NCBI RefSeq assembly: GCF_011806575.1 | Contig: NZ_JAATOO010000006.1 | Coordinates: forward strand, 62,001 to 126,000 | DNA from: Vibrio hepatarius | GTDB taxonomy: Bacteria > Pseudomonadota > Gammaproteobacteria > Enterobacterales > Vibrionaceae | Length of the DNA stretch: 64,000 nt | Direction of reading: 5' to 3' | Shown: positions 45,501 through 54,060 of the stretch, in pieces | How the letters are laid out: the number at the start of each line of letters is the position of its first letter | Numbering within the stretch: the first letter of the stretch is position 1 | Notes under the pieces: model-generated | Told to the model about the DNA's origin: nothing | What the model saw: the letters and a program-made list of their open reading frames with translations, nothing else | Database searches by the model: none | Program-made: the position numbers and the translations under genes

Positions 45501-45606
45501 CATTGGTTTGATTTCGCACGTATCTGAACTTAAAGAACAGATGTCGCTGCGTATTGACGTAGAGTCAACCAAACTAGGCAGTTCAGTAAATGTGATCGCG
45601 GCTTAG
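42565..45606 (+). CDS. sbcC: Exonuclease SbcCD subunit C (SMC-like ATPase)
   Basis: A 1013-residue SMC-like ATPase. Walker A GPTGSGKTS is near residue 35, followed by a long coiled coil very rich in Gln, Lys and Glu. The zinc hook CPVCGS is at about 506 in the middle, and the C-terminal signature LSGGESFMAALSLALG and Walker B LFIDEGFGSLDPESL complete the site. The zinc hook joins two SbcC arms. ATG 42565 follows AAGGA by 7 nt; GTG 42562 is adjacent. The sbcDC pair is probably one transcript that could continue toward cqsS. Confidence 0.96.
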   Translation: MKPLKLTMQAFGPFATREVIDFTKLGSNPLFLINGPTGSGKTSILDAICFALYGETTSNERLGMQMRCDLAALDLATEVEFEFSLHEKVYRVVRSPEQQAPKARGEGTTTRKHTAVLYLLGEEDTLITNKTAQVKTEVANIIGLNETQFRQVMVLPQGKFRELLLASSKDREEIFGQLFQTDIYKKIEYALKDKASAISKAKDEFDNQIRGALQVAEVSSEDELKQQQEIQADALKQVTELEQKALNELNQKKEQLQKAQSIVAQFDKLASADKALAAHLELAEQVKSTEHQLNVAHSAYKLNLPYSNWQNARKQSLQLESQINQLSEDVVKSAEELKQQSLLVVQAEEQAKTIPLLTEQQFQLETIKAKLLDKAELEGQLTQTTQLKAQQDDTLAKYITHKEKLLAEAQHGLQELEKLKLQVNEKPALEAELSHLQRLSADLSKLARLRSEHQSQLNQVMPIQQQLEAAKADFDDKQKQADQLEMNWHSAQAAVLAKKLSQGEPCPVCGSVEHPNPAAFTTQEVTKADVDQARSLERNALNQFNQLNSTLDQQQAQVRHTHSQIDELVADLGINASQDVSELQQRLMTVTHQLEQIAKIDVAKSEQAVQELNQRSENGEAKIVELRQHIAATESQLKDISARLDKLSAGIDAKYPNVESVNLALLDTRQQIETHSKQFENAKQQHQTLSIHYSALESKLKTLQESMQAAQADLERAEQAWTDALAATSFNDEQQYLSSCASEEQVEQWQCEVNDYQQTRIKLEQTLVDLKQTLVEQTCPELSVFEQAVQDAQQAYLVARNSLDTTRSSYERLNKVAQDIAKLHQQNTKLEQEYKVFGTLYDVASGKTGSRVSLHRFVLGVLLDDVLIQASQRLNIMSKGRYILMRKTDGFKGAAGRGLDLIVEDSYTGKTRDVATLSGGESFMAALSLALGLSDVVQSYSGGVRLETLFIDEGFGSLDPESLDLAIQTLIDLQQMGRTIGLISHVSELKEQMSLRIDVESTKLGSSVNVIAA

Positions 45607-45623
45607 TGTTAAGTTAGACAGTG

Positions 45624-45659
45624 GCCAGATTGTCACCTATATGTTAGGGACAATTTGGC
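45624..45659. repeat. Long hairpin between sbcC and cqsS
   Basis: A stem of about 15 pairs (GCCAGATTGTC / GACAATTTGGC, continued by CCTA / TAGG after a bulged A) with loop TATGT. There is no U-tract. It lies 35 bp upstream of the cqsS start and could be a leader structure. Confidence 0.5.
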
Positions 45660-45693
45660 TAAAACAAACTCATTAGAAAGAAGATAATAACAA

Positions 45694-47775
45694 TTGAGTA
45701 AGTTGGTATCTGGAATCGGAATCGAAGCGGTGAGTGGCGCAACTACAGGCGCTATTCGTAAGGTGTATCAATATGCGGAACCCAATCTCACCATTGTGGG
45801 ATGGTTTGGTGCGATTGGATATCCTGCCTATTACTATATTTGGAGCTATTTGTACCCTCAACCTTACGAGAGTGCATTGTTACGTACGTTTTGCACTTTA
45901 CTATTTACGGTTATTCTGGTCAGAAACTACTTGCCTGCCTTTTTGCGCCGACTAATGCCGCAATTTTATCTGGTAATTTTGAGTATATGTTTACCATTTT
46001 TCTTTAGCTTTATGATGTTCAAAAATGGCTGGAATACCGTGTGGGTGATGTCATTTCTAGGCTCTATTTTCTTGCATATCCTTTTGGTGCACCAAACTCG
46101 GATCGTATTGTTGCAAGCGACTGGGGCTATCTTGGTCGCAGGAATCGCTGTGTATGGTTTCAACTTACAACAATTAGCCAATGAGATTGTTTGGCCTTAT
46201 GTGCCAATCTTTTTGTTTACCTATGTGTTTGGCAATATGTTCTACTTTAGAAACCAAACCGAGCACGAGAGCAAAGTGTCCTTTGCGAAGTCATTTGGTG
46301 CAGGTATTGCCCATGAAATGCGGAATCCACTCAGTGCGCTGAAGTCTTCGGTTGAAGTTATCAACTCTATATTGATGAGAAAGCCGGAAGGAGCCCAACT
46401 GACTGCTGATGAGTTGAAGACGATTCATGAAGTCCTGAGTGATGCGAATAGTGTGATTGACAATGGTAATGAAGCAATAGACTTGCTGCTTACTTCAATT
46501 GACGAAAACCGCGTCTCGCCAACTTCATTTAAAAAGCAGTCAATAAAATCGGTTATAGAAAGTGCACTGTCAAGTTTTGCATTTAAGAGTAAAGAAGATA
46601 AACAAGCGATAGTTGTTAACGGCGCTGAAGATTTCGCGTTCTTTGGTAGTGATACTTTGGCGAAATATGTGCTGTTTAACCTGCTTAAAAACTCGTTTTA
46701 CTACCAAGAAGGTAACGATTTTAAGATCGAAATACGCTTGAAAAAAGACGTTCGTTGCAACCACCTCATTTTTACTGACAACGGTGCGGGTATCCCACCT
46801 GATGTCATTAAACACGTTTTTCAAGACTTCTACACCTATGGTAAAAGTCGCAGCTATGGACTTGGCTTGCCATTTTGCAGAAAGGTGATGAAATCGTTGG
46901 GGGGACGAATTATTTGCCGTTCTGAGTTGGGGTGTTGGACCGAGTTTACTCTCAGTTTCCCATTATACGAATCTGATGCAGTTGACCGTATCAAGATGGA
47001 TCTAATGAAGTCAAAATCAGTACTTTATGTCGGTAACACTGGCCGAGTATCGCGTATGTTCAATGAACACGCTTTTTACAAAGGCTTCCGACTAGTAAAC
47101 GTCGATATTGCTACCGCGTTGGCGTGTGAAGAGTATGAATTTGAATATGACCTTATTTTGGTCGATCTAGAGCCATCTCAAATAAGTGAGTGTGAGTTCA
47201 AAGCGCTAGAGAGTAAGTTGCACTTTACTGAGGGACGATTAATTTTCCTTGGTGAGTCGGGTAAAGCATCTTATTTTGTTGAACAAACGTCGTTAGCGGC
47301 GTACCCACTTGATAAGAACACATTACTGCGAGACTTTGGCATTGTATTGGACCAACTCTTTTTTGAATCTCCCCAAACTAAGGAAGAGTCGATAATCAAA
47401 CCGCTTGAATGTAAAAAGACAATCGTGATTGCGGACGATAACCACTCAGTAAGAAGCTACACTTCGTTGATACTAGAGCAGCAGGGCTTTGACGTGATAC
47501 AAGCACAAGATGGACGACAAGTGCTGGAAACATTAGAACAACAGCCCGTCGATCTGATCCTTATGGATATTGAAATGCCGGGTTTGAATGGCTTTGAAGC
47601 TGCCAATGCGATTCGCAACTCGACGGGCAATTATTCACGTGTGCCGATTTTGGCGCATACAGGGAATTCTTCAGACGTGGCAGTTAGCCAGATTTACCAA
47701 GCAGGGATGGATGGGTACGTTATCAAACCCGCAGGGAAAGATGTCTTGCTGGGCAAAATAGCCGATTGGCTATAA
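45694..47775 (+). CDS. cqsS: CqsS-type hybrid sensor kinase (CAI-1 receptor)
   Basis: A 693-residue hybrid kinase with a membrane domain of about six helices (residues 30-185), a histidine-kinase core (H207 in FGAGIAHEMRNPLSALK; ATPase part to ~435) and a C-terminal receiver (about 565-690, phospho-Asp in DLILMDIEMPG). Segments such as VYQYAEPNL, AIDLLLTSIDENRVSP and LGLPFCRKVM match V. cholerae CqsS from memory. CqsS senses the CAI-1 autoinducer and feeds the LuxU-LuxO relay. The residue equivalent to V. cholerae Cys170 is Phe183 (GNMF), as in the V. harveyi receptor. TTG 45694 is tentative; GTG 45730 is an alternative. cqsA is not adjacent. Confidence 0.9.
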   Translation: MSKLVSGIGIEAVSGATTGAIRKVYQYAEPNLTIVGWFGAIGYPAYYYIWSYLYPQPYESALLRTFCTLLFTVILVRNYLPAFLRRLMPQFYLVILSICLPFFFSFMMFKNGWNTVWVMSFLGSIFLHILLVHQTRIVLLQATGAILVAGIAVYGFNLQQLANEIVWPYVPIFLFTYVFGNMFYFRNQTEHESKVSFAKSFGAGIAHEMRNPLSALKSSVEVINSILMRKPEGAQLTADELKTIHEVLSDANSVIDNGNEAIDLLLTSIDENRVSPTSFKKQSIKSVIESALSSFAFKSKEDKQAIVVNGAEDFAFFGSDTLAKYVLFNLLKNSFYYQEGNDFKIEIRLKKDVRCNHLIFTDNGAGIPPDVIKHVFQDFYTYGKSRSYGLGLPFCRKVMKSLGGRIICRSELGCWTEFTLSFPLYESDAVDRIKMDLMKSKSVLYVGNTGRVSRMFNEHAFYKGFRLVNVDIATALACEEYEFEYDLILVDLEPSQISECEFKALESKLHFTEGRLIFLGESGKASYFVEQTSLAAYPLDKNTLLRDFGIVLDQLFFESPQTKEESIIKPLECKKTIVIADDNHSVRSYTSLILEQQGFDVIQAQDGRQVLETLEQQPVDLILMDIEMPGLNGFEAANAIRNSTGNYSRVPILAHTGNSSDVAVSQIYQAGMDGYVIKPAGKDVLLGKIADWL

Positions 47776-47787
47776 AGCGTTCTCCGC

Positions 47788-48756
47788 TTAGCTTTGATTG
47801 GTTTGTTCTGAGGTGAAAAACTCAGGCCAATACATTTTTACGTAACCAACCGATACCCAAATGACCAAGGCTGTTGCCACCGTCAGCTCAAACAAACCGA
47901 ACTTATGTAACCAACTCCAACGCGGATAGTTTTCTGCAAAGAAGCTAGTGAGTCGGAACATGGCGATCGCGCTTATCACGGAAGGAAAGGTAACGGCAGC
48001 AATCGATGGTTGGAACTTCAATCGCAATAAACGGAAGTAACACAAATAGATTAGCAATGTCATTGTGATAGCGATTCCCGCCAATGCGCCAGTTAGTATC
48101 GGATCAGGCTCAGCAAAGTTAACCAAGTAAGTGGCTAGTGTCAGGTTGATTGGCGCAGCCATAATCGCCAGTGTCGGGCGTGCTCTGCGAGGCAAGGTTC
48201 CTTCAAATACAAGGCGGTACAAAACCAGCGGTAGCATGAAGAAATAGATGGTAATACAGGTATTGACTAAGGTTTCTGATAGAACAGTATGGCCAAATTG
48301 ACTCCCCGCTAATGAGCTACTGATCACCCCAACGGGATAAAGAAACCAGCTAGGCACTATATTGGAAATTTTGAAGTTGGTTAGTTGGAAACCGAAAAAC
48401 AACACCATCATGGTTAGATGGAGCAGCAACGACGCAAACCAAAGCGGATAAGCGATGATCGGTGATATTACCGCTAGGTAGTCACACAAAATCAACAGCG
48501 CCATGCTCATCGGCGCCATTAGACTACCACTTAGCGGATGGCGAATGTCGTTGATAAAGGTCTTGAAGTTAGACAAGTACTTAACCAAAACTGGGAACAG
48601 CAATATCGCGCCAAAACCAGCAAGAAAGGGCCTGATATGTACGCCAATCTCAGGTACATAAAGAGCCCATGCCTGGCTCAAACCGATTACGCCAAGTGCC
48701 AACGCTGCCTGTGACGGTGGTACACTTTGAAACTGCGTGAAACGTTTCCAGTTCAC
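47788..48756 (-). CDS. SLAC1/TehA-type (TDT family) membrane transporter
   Basis: A 322-residue protein with about ten hydrophobic helices and no large soluble domain. It has the TDT/SLAC1 pattern: Phe- and Gly-rich helices, PSWFLYPVGVISSS near the middle and PLVLYRLVFEGTLP. Relatives include the tellurite-resistance protein TehA and anion channels. The substrate is unknown. It converges on cqsS with a 12-bp gap, and clcA lies upstream on the same strand. The convergent end occupies the place where cqsA might be expected by synteny. Confidence 0.85.
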   Translation of the reverse strand: MNWKRFTQFQSVPPSQAALALGVIGLSQAWALYVPEIGVHIRPFLAGFGAILLFPVLVKYLSNFKTFINDIRHPLSGSLMAPMSMALLILCDYLAVISPIIAYPLWFASLLLHLTMMVLFFGFQLTNFKISNIVPSWFLYPVGVISSSLAGSQFGHTVLSETLVNTCITIYFFMLPLVLYRLVFEGTLPRRARPTLAIMAAPINLTLATYLVNFAEPDPILTGALAGIAITMTLLIYLCYFRLLRLKFQPSIAAVTFPSVISAIAMFRLTSFFAENYPRWSWLHKFGLFELTVATALVIWVSVGYVKMYWPEFFTSEQTNQS

Positions 48757-48870
48757 AAATCTATCCCTAGAGTGCTATGAGTAAATGCTCTAAAAATAGA
48801 GAGTGCAGAGCATTAAACCGATAAAAATCTGGCGGTGATGATATCAAGCCAAACGGTTGCTACGCAATTG

Positions 48871-50271
48871 TCATTTCGTCTCGTTGGGGAGGTCAATCTG
48901 TCTTAACTTCTCATTTTTCAAAGTTCTATGTAATAGTTGGCTGTAGATAGGTTGGCCGCCGAGCATTTGCGCGAACACAACCGCGCCGAGGCTGGTGATG
49001 ATTAATGGTAGGATTAAGTAGTAGTTATTGGTCATCTCAATGACAAGTAATATCCCCGTGATCGGTGCGCGAACTGTGGCGGCGAAAAGCGCACCCATAC
49101 CAGCGATGGCAAACATGCCCGGATCGATATCCAGTTCAGGTAGTAAGCCTTTGGCGATTAATCCAAACGCGTAACCAAATAGCGTCCCTAGTGCGAGCAT
49201 CGGAGCAAAAATGCCGCCCGGCGCGCCAGAACCGAAACAGATCAATGTCGTAGCGATGCGTGCAACGAAGAGCAACAACAGGAACGTAGCGGAATAACCA
49301 CCATTCGTAATGTTTGGGATTAACCCGATACCACCACCGGTAACTTCCGGTAAATACAGCAACGTAATACCAAAACAACCACCAATTAAACTACCAGTAA
49401 TAAGGTAGCGTTTTCTATCATGTCGGTGGATACGGACAAACCAATCTTGCGATAGAGTGACGAGGCGATTAAAAACCACGCCAAATATGCCAAACATGAT
49501 GCCTAGTAATAGGAATAACCATAACGCTGGTAATTCTGGTGGCTGGTATTGAGGCATGGTAATGATGGCACTCTGTCCGTTGATGTAACGGAAAACGATA
49601 TTGGCCGATACTGCCGAAATGACCACAGCTTTAATAGAGATAAGCGAATAGCGAAACTGTGGGCGCATTTCTTCGACGACAAACATAATACCGGCGAGTG
49701 GTGCATTGAACGCTGCGGCTAATCCACCTGCAGCACCGGAAGCAAGTAACGAGTGTTTGGTGTCGTCATTTTTAACCCGAAATATGTCGGTGACCATCCG
49801 ACCAATCGCGCCACCCATTTGCACGGTTGGGCCTTCTCGACCAAGTACCATACCGGAGCCCAGTGCACCCATCCCGCCAAAAAACTTAACTGGCAAGACA
49901 CGCCACCACCGAACGGGACGAATGCCGTCCATGGCGCCTTCAATTTCTGGAATACCAGAACCGGCAGCTTCTGGAGCGAATCGATGAACGAGATAATAGC
50001 CAATGAATGCGAGCGCGGCACTAATCAAAAATGCCGCCAGCCAGAGCGGTAAAACCCTTGATATGGCTTCTTTGAGCCAGTCAGTGCGCTGCTCAGAAAC
50101 AAAGTGAACTGCGAGCTCAAACATTGTACCGACAAAACCAGCAAGAATCCCCACAACAAGGGAGAGAACAAGAACCGAAAGTGGGGTTTTATCTTTAGAG
50201 AGAAATTGATTAATGACATCCTTAGGCATAGTAGCGATAAGGGACTGCTTAATTCTCTCTCTCTTGGTCAT
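48871..50271 (-). CDS. clcA: ClcA-type H+/Cl- exchange transporter
   Basis: A 466-residue CLC antiporter, similar in length to E. coli ClcA (473). The selectivity motifs are intact: GSGIPEIEG, GREGPTVQMGG with the gating Glu, AFNAPLAGIMFVVEEM with the proton Glu, and GSGAPGGIFAPMLALG. It exchanges chloride for protons and helps in extreme acid resistance. ATG 50271 is the start (MTKRERIKQ); a longer frame would begin at 50355 without support. Vibrio chromosome 2 clcA lies near cqsS by recollection. Confidence 0.95.
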   Translation of the reverse strand: MTKRERIKQSLIATMPKDVINQFLSKDKTPLSVLVLSLVVGILAGFVGTMFELAVHFVSEQRTDWLKEAISRVLPLWLAAFLISAALAFIGYYLVHRFAPEAAGSGIPEIEGAMDGIRPVRWWRVLPVKFFGGMGALGSGMVLGREGPTVQMGGAIGRMVTDIFRVKNDDTKHSLLASGAAGGLAAAFNAPLAGIMFVVEEMRPQFRYSLISIKAVVISAVSANIVFRYINGQSAIITMPQYQPPELPALWLFLLLGIMFGIFGVVFNRLVTLSQDWFVRIHRHDRKRYLITGSLIGGCFGITLLYLPEVTGGGIGLIPNITNGGYSATFLLLLFVARIATTLICFGSGAPGGIFAPMLALGTLFGYAFGLIAKGLLPELDIDPGMFAIAGMGALFAATVRAPITGILLVIEMTNNYYLILPLIITSLGAVVFAQMLGGQPIYSQLLHRTLKNEKLRQIDLPNETK

Positions 50272-50494
50272 AGAAAAAAATGCCTCGTTTGTTGAGCTAG
50301 TGGGATGAGATGCCCCACGAATTATACGCTCGTGCTTGATTAACCATAGCGACAAGAATGCAATATTGAATTTCAGAATTGATGGAATGAATTGTTATAG
50401 CGAAGAAGTGGTAAAAAATCGAGATGAACATCACAATATCGCTTACTTTAGCCACATGCTCTCCTTGCATAATTCGCGATTTGGGCCATAGTTA
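50272..50494. other. Upstream region of clcA, no gene seen
   Basis: The intergenic region between clcA and the sRNA candidate. It includes the AT-rich clcA promoter area (50280-50460). No operator was recognised and no ORF of interest was seen. Confidence 0.5.
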
Positions 50495-50677
50495 AGGTGT
50501 AAGGCGTTCTGAACCAACCCGCATGGAGGAATTGCTGCCTTACCTACAATTTGGATGGATTCAAACAAGCTATTTCAAGTCCTCGTTTATAGTCAGGCGA
50601 CGATATAGATGACCTGATTCGCAGACTCACGATTGAGTAACGAGGGATAGGGCGCACTTCTAAGGTGCGCCTTTTGT
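50495..50677 (+). ncRNA. Possible small RNA or short-leader transcript, plus strand
   Basis: A promoter-like pair TTGCAT (50465-50470) and TAGTTA (50489-50494), 18-bp spacer, precedes ~180 bp without a real gene that ends in an intrinsic terminator. The terminator is GGCGCAC (50651-50657) pairing with GTGCGCC (50665-50671), followed by TTTTGTC. A 29-codon frame starts at ATG 50523 (MEELLPYLQFGW) without a clear SD. It is not recognised as any known Vibrio sRNA. The hairpin also lies just after the stop of the convergent GTPase gene, so it might serve that gene instead, although its U-tract is on the plus strand. Confidence 0.35.
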
Positions 50678-50690
50678 CATTTTGGCAAAT

Positions 50691-51668
50691 CTATTTTAGG
50701 TTCGAGATCTTCTTCAGTACGTTTTCTAACTCGTCCCAAGGGAGTAACTGACTGTCTATCACTTCTAAACGGCTTTCAAATCCATCCAAACTCATCTCAT
50801 TGACTGATACAACACCATTACTCACGTTGAATGCGTAGCAGCCATTAGTCGTATTCATCACGCCTTTTACTCGCTCCGCGGTAATATCGGATAACACTGA
50901 AAATAGATCATCAAAATTGAATACGACTTCAGCACCAAAAATCCAACCGCAACTAAAGTAGCCTTGTCCTTTATTCTCTTTGCGCACGAGTTGTTGGTTA
51001 GGTGGTAATTGGAATTGCGGTTCCTGCTCTGCATGTTCATGGTGGTGTTCTTCAATATGCCCGGACGGTGACTCATCTCGACGGTGGCTATCAAGCAACT
51101 CAATCGGAAAACGGCCTTGTTTAACCAGCTGAGAGAATATTTTTGGAGGGTTTTGATCGGTTACCCAGTCACTGAACACATCAATATCGCTCACATGACA
51201 CTGGTCGACTTTGTTACCAATGATGATGTCGGAAATAGCCAGTTGGTCGTTAAAGTTCTGGTTCTCAAGATACTTTGGGTTAGAGAGGTTGCGCGGGTCA
51301 ACCAAACCAATGGTCGCTCTTAGATCGATGTAGTCAGCAAATTGAGCAGAGGTTAATGTCGCCAACACTTTATGAGCGTGGCCAAGCCCAGTGGGCTCAA
51401 CGATAAGTCTGTCAGGGTTAGTTCGCAGTAGGGCAGTGATCGCAACAGACATCGGTACGCCAGCGGCACAACACATACAGCCCCCCGGTACTTCCTTAAT
51501 CAGTGCACCTTGGTCTGTCATCATCGCGCCATCGATACCTATTTCACCGAACTCGTTAACTAAAACAGCCCAGTTTTCATTTTCAGGCTTTTCTTTTAGT
51601 AGGTTTAAGATAGCGGTGGTTTTCCCTGTTCCTAAAAAACCCGTGATGATGTTGGTAGGCACTCTCAT
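50691..51668 (-). CDS. COG0523 (CobW/YjiA-type) metal-chaperone GTPase
   Basis: A 325-residue G3E GTPase. Walker A GFLGTGKTT is at residues 10-18, then NEFGEIGID, the zinc-binding CxCC motif (Cys64, Cys66, Cys67 in GGCMCC), and the base-recognition segment NKVD. A His-rich loop (about residues 203-214, EEHHHEHAEQ) precedes a C-terminal CobW domain. Such proteins insert or traffic metals, often zinc. It shows no Zur-like box upstream. It is not linked to the ABC operon at 24.9 kb but could belong to the same metal economy. Confidence 0.93.
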   Translation of the reverse strand: MRVPTNIITGFLGTGKTTAILNLLKEKPENENWAVLVNEFGEIGIDGAMMTDQGALIKEVPGGCMCCAAGVPMSVAITALLRTNPDRLIVEPTGLGHAHKVLATLTSAQFADYIDLRATIGLVDPRNLSNPKYLENQNFNDQLAISDIIIGNKVDQCHVSDIDVFSDWVTDQNPPKIFSQLVKQGRFPIELLDSHRRDESPSGHIEEHHHEHAEQEPQFQLPPNQQLVRKENKGQGYFSCGWIFGAEVVFNFDDLFSVLSDITAERVKGVMNTTNGCYAFNVSNGVVSVNEMSLDGFESRLEVIDSQLLPWDELENVLKKISNLK

Positions 51669-51739
51669 AGATAAAGGTCTCGTTGTGATTTTCCTAGCGT
51701 TACTATAGCAAAAGTCATTGATATACGGCAGATAAAGAA

Positions 51740-51762
51740 AAGGGCAACATTACGTTGCCCTT
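51740..51762 (-). terminator. Terminator of rbgA
   Basis: AAGGGCAAC (51740-51748) and GTTGCCCTT (51754-51762) form a 9-bp stem with loop ATTAC. On the minus strand the stem is followed by TTCTTTATC. The rbgA stop is 20 bp away. Confidence 0.8.
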
Positions 51763-51781
51763 GTCATTTTTTGTTTGAGAA

Positions 51782-52726
51782 TTAACGCTTGTTTTTGAGG
51801 TAACGCTTTCGACGCTCTTCTTTCTTCTTAGCTTTCTCTTCAGCCTTGCGAGCTGACTCTATTTCGACTTCGATCAACTCTTGAGTGATCATTTCTGGTC
51901 GTTCTAGAGTAAGTTGTCCCAAGGTGCCATTGCGTAGCTCGTGCAACAAGATTTCAGAACACTTATGCAGATCGACTCGACCGCCTGAGCGCAAAGCACC
52001 GCGACGTCGGCCGATTTCTTCCATTAGCTCAATGTCAGTCTCTGGAAGTTCTTCAATCTGGTAGCGTTCCTTTAAGCGCTCAGGATAGGCTTTGGCAAGG
52101 TACTCAACGGTATAGAAGGCAACCTCATCATATTCCATTGCGGTGTCCTTAACAGCACCTGTCGCAGCTAAGCGGAAACCACTATGAGGGTTTTCAACCT
52201 TTGGCCACAAAATCCCCGGTGTATCTGAAAGAACAATACCATTTTGCAGGTTGATCCGTTGCTGACGGCGTGTGACGGCAGGTTGGTTACCTGTTTGCGC
52301 AATAGTTCGACCGGCTAAGGTATTGATAATGGTTGATTTACCCACGTTTGGAATCCCCATGATCATGGTACGAATGTTCTTACCAATCTCTTCACGATGC
52401 GGGGCTAGTTTACGGCACAGTTCGAGGATTTTGTTCACTTCTTGAGGGATGGTGGTGGTAATCGCCATCGCTTTTACATTTTTCTCTTTCTCGAAGTGGT
52501 CAATCCAAAGCTGAGTCATCTCAGGGTCGGCTAAATCTCGTTTGTTTAGCACTTTGACGACTGGCTTTTCGCCGCGTAGCTGAGAAATCATCGGATTTTC
52601 GCTACTGAAAGGGATACGTGCATCCAGCACTTCAATAATGACATCTACCTGAGGGATGGCTTCTTCGATCTCTTTACGGGCTTTGTGCATATGCCCCGGA
52701 AACCATTGAATAGTATTGTTAACCAT
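51782..52726 (-). CDS. rbgA: Ribosome biogenesis GTPase RbgA/YlqF
   Basis: A 314-residue circularly permuted GTPase. The G motifs occur in the order G4 (NKRD, residues ~60), G5, G1 (GIPNVGKST), G3 (DTPG), with the YlqF signature WFPGHMHKA at the N-terminus. A basic coiled C-terminal tail is rich in Arg, Lys and Glu. It assists late assembly of the large ribosomal subunit. ATG 52726 is chosen because MVNNTIQWFPGHM is the family start; a longer frame to 52810 is unlikely. It forms the housekeeping border on the left of the T6SS locus. Confidence 0.93.
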   Translation of the reverse strand: MVNNTIQWFPGHMHKARKEIEEAIPQVDVIIEVLDARIPFSSENPMISQLRGEKPVVKVLNKRDLADPEMTQLWIDHFEKEKNVKAMAITTTIPQEVNKILELCRKLAPHREEIGKNIRTMIMGIPNVGKSTIINTLAGRTIAQTGNQPAVTRRQQRINLQNGIVLSDTPGILWPKVENPHSGFRLAATGAVKDTAMEYDEVAFYTVEYLAKAYPERLKERYQIEELPETDIELMEEIGRRRGALRSGGRVDLHKCSEILLHELRNGTLGQLTLERPEMITQELIEVEIESARKAEEKAKKKEERRKRYLKNKR

Positions 52727-53502
52727 TTGAAATTTATACCTTAGTCGTAATCTAAGCCTACTTCGCAGTGCTCTATTCTCACATGCAGAGCTTAGATTCT
52801 CTTTGGTCAATTAGAATAACGGGTATTGTACTTGAGATTTGAGATGGTATCCATCATCGCCCTTTCGGCCTGTTTAGCAAGCAACAAAGCGCGTTGTGAC
52901 TACGTATGGTATGAGTCAAATATACCAATAGAAGAAGCGTTGTATGCTTATGTATTGTAAGTAAAAGTATCTTAAATTATCCGTATTTTTCTATATCTAT
53001 TTTAATTGAAAATACTAGATGGAGGTTTGATTAGTATTTAATGATTAATTTAATTCTAAATATGAATGAAATATATATTTCATTCATAAGAAAGTGGGAT
53101 TCATAAACGATTGTAATGAGAGGTTCTTATATTTTTAACTAGTCCTTTAGTTTTATAAATCATTATTTACTAATTTGTAAATAATATCTGTTTATCAATT
53201 TGTCATTTATTTCTTTCATTTCTGGGCAGAGTGTCCGATCGGGTCTTATTTATAAGACTTGTTGTTAATTTAATAAGTAATAAGTAATCCATTTCATTAT
53301 TTTTTTGGAATAAAGCTCTAATTAATAACCCTCATTTTTACTTAAAAAATAAGTGTGTTGTGGAATAATCGCCGGGTGTTTTTTTGTTTAACGTTGGAAG
53401 GCTCAGAACTCAGAGTTTTCACATAGGTTTAGTGAAATATATGGCTTTAACAATTTTAGCTCGGTTTCTGAGCAATATTGTGTCGCCAAAAGAGAGTATT
53501 GT
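52727..53502. other. AT-rich intergenic region upstream of T6SS operon
   Basis: A 776-bp gene-free stretch, much richer in A+T than its surroundings, especially 52920-53400. It contains a 9-bp inverted repeat (AATCTAAGC 52749-52757, GCTTAGATT 52790-52798). I saw no sigma-54 promoter and no ORF of note. It should hold the T6SS promoter(s), and the composition would suit silencing by H-NS (inference). Confidence 0.6.
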
Positions 53503-54000
53503 ATGACTAAGAATGGAAGTGTAGCTCCAAAAGAAAGAATCAATATTAAGTATATTCCTGCTACAGGGGATGCTCAGGCTGAAGTTGAATTACCACTGAA
53601 AACATTGGTAGTTGGTGACTTTAAAGGCCATCCAGAAGAGGCACCTTTGGAAGAGCGCAAGCCAGTTAGTATTGATAAAAACAACTTTGAATCGGTTATG
53701 AAAGAGAGCAAGTTAACTCTTTCTACTTCCGTATCAAATAAACTTGTTGATGAAGAAGATGCGGATTTGCCAGTTGAGCTTTCGTTTGAATCGCTTGCCG
53801 ATTTCTCACCGGATTCGATCGTCAAACAAATTCCAGAACTAAACAAATTAATTGAGTTGCGTGAAGCACTATTAGCATTAAAAGGTCCTTTAGGTAACGT
53901 TCCTGCATTTCGTTCTCGACTACAAGAATTACTTGCTTCAGATGAATCGAGAGAAAAGCTTTTGTCAGAGTTAAATCTTGTCGCTCCTGAAAAAGAATGA
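53503..54000 (+). CDS. tssB: T6SS contractile sheath small subunit TssB
   Basis: A 165-residue TssB/VipA. It opens with NIKYIPATGDAQAEVELPLKTLVVGDFKG and ends with the L-rich helix PELNKLIELREALLALKGPLGNVPAFRSRLQ, both hallmarks of the family. TssB pairs with TssC to form the sheath that contracts around the Hcp tube and is recycled by ClpV, which recognises the TssB N-terminal region. It is the first gene of the cluster, preceded by the long AT-rich region. AGAGAG lies before the ATG. tssC begins 60 bp downstream. Confidence 0.96.
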   Translation: MTKNGSVAPKERINIKYIPATGDAQAEVELPLKTLVVGDFKGHPEEAPLEERKPVSIDKNNFESVMKESKLTLSTSVSNKLVDEEDADLPVELSFESLADFSPDSIVKQIPELNKLIELREALLALKGPLGNVPAFRSRLQELLASDESREKLLSELNLVAPEKE

Positions 54001-54060
54001 TGAGAACAACGCAAGGCATTATTAAATCAAGTGATAAATAGGAACGAAAGGATTACTCCA

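Noticed and set aside
53200..53502. Sigma-54 promoter for the T6SS operon
   Set aside because: I looked for the TGGCAC-N5-TTGC pattern and did not find it in the 300 bp before tssB.
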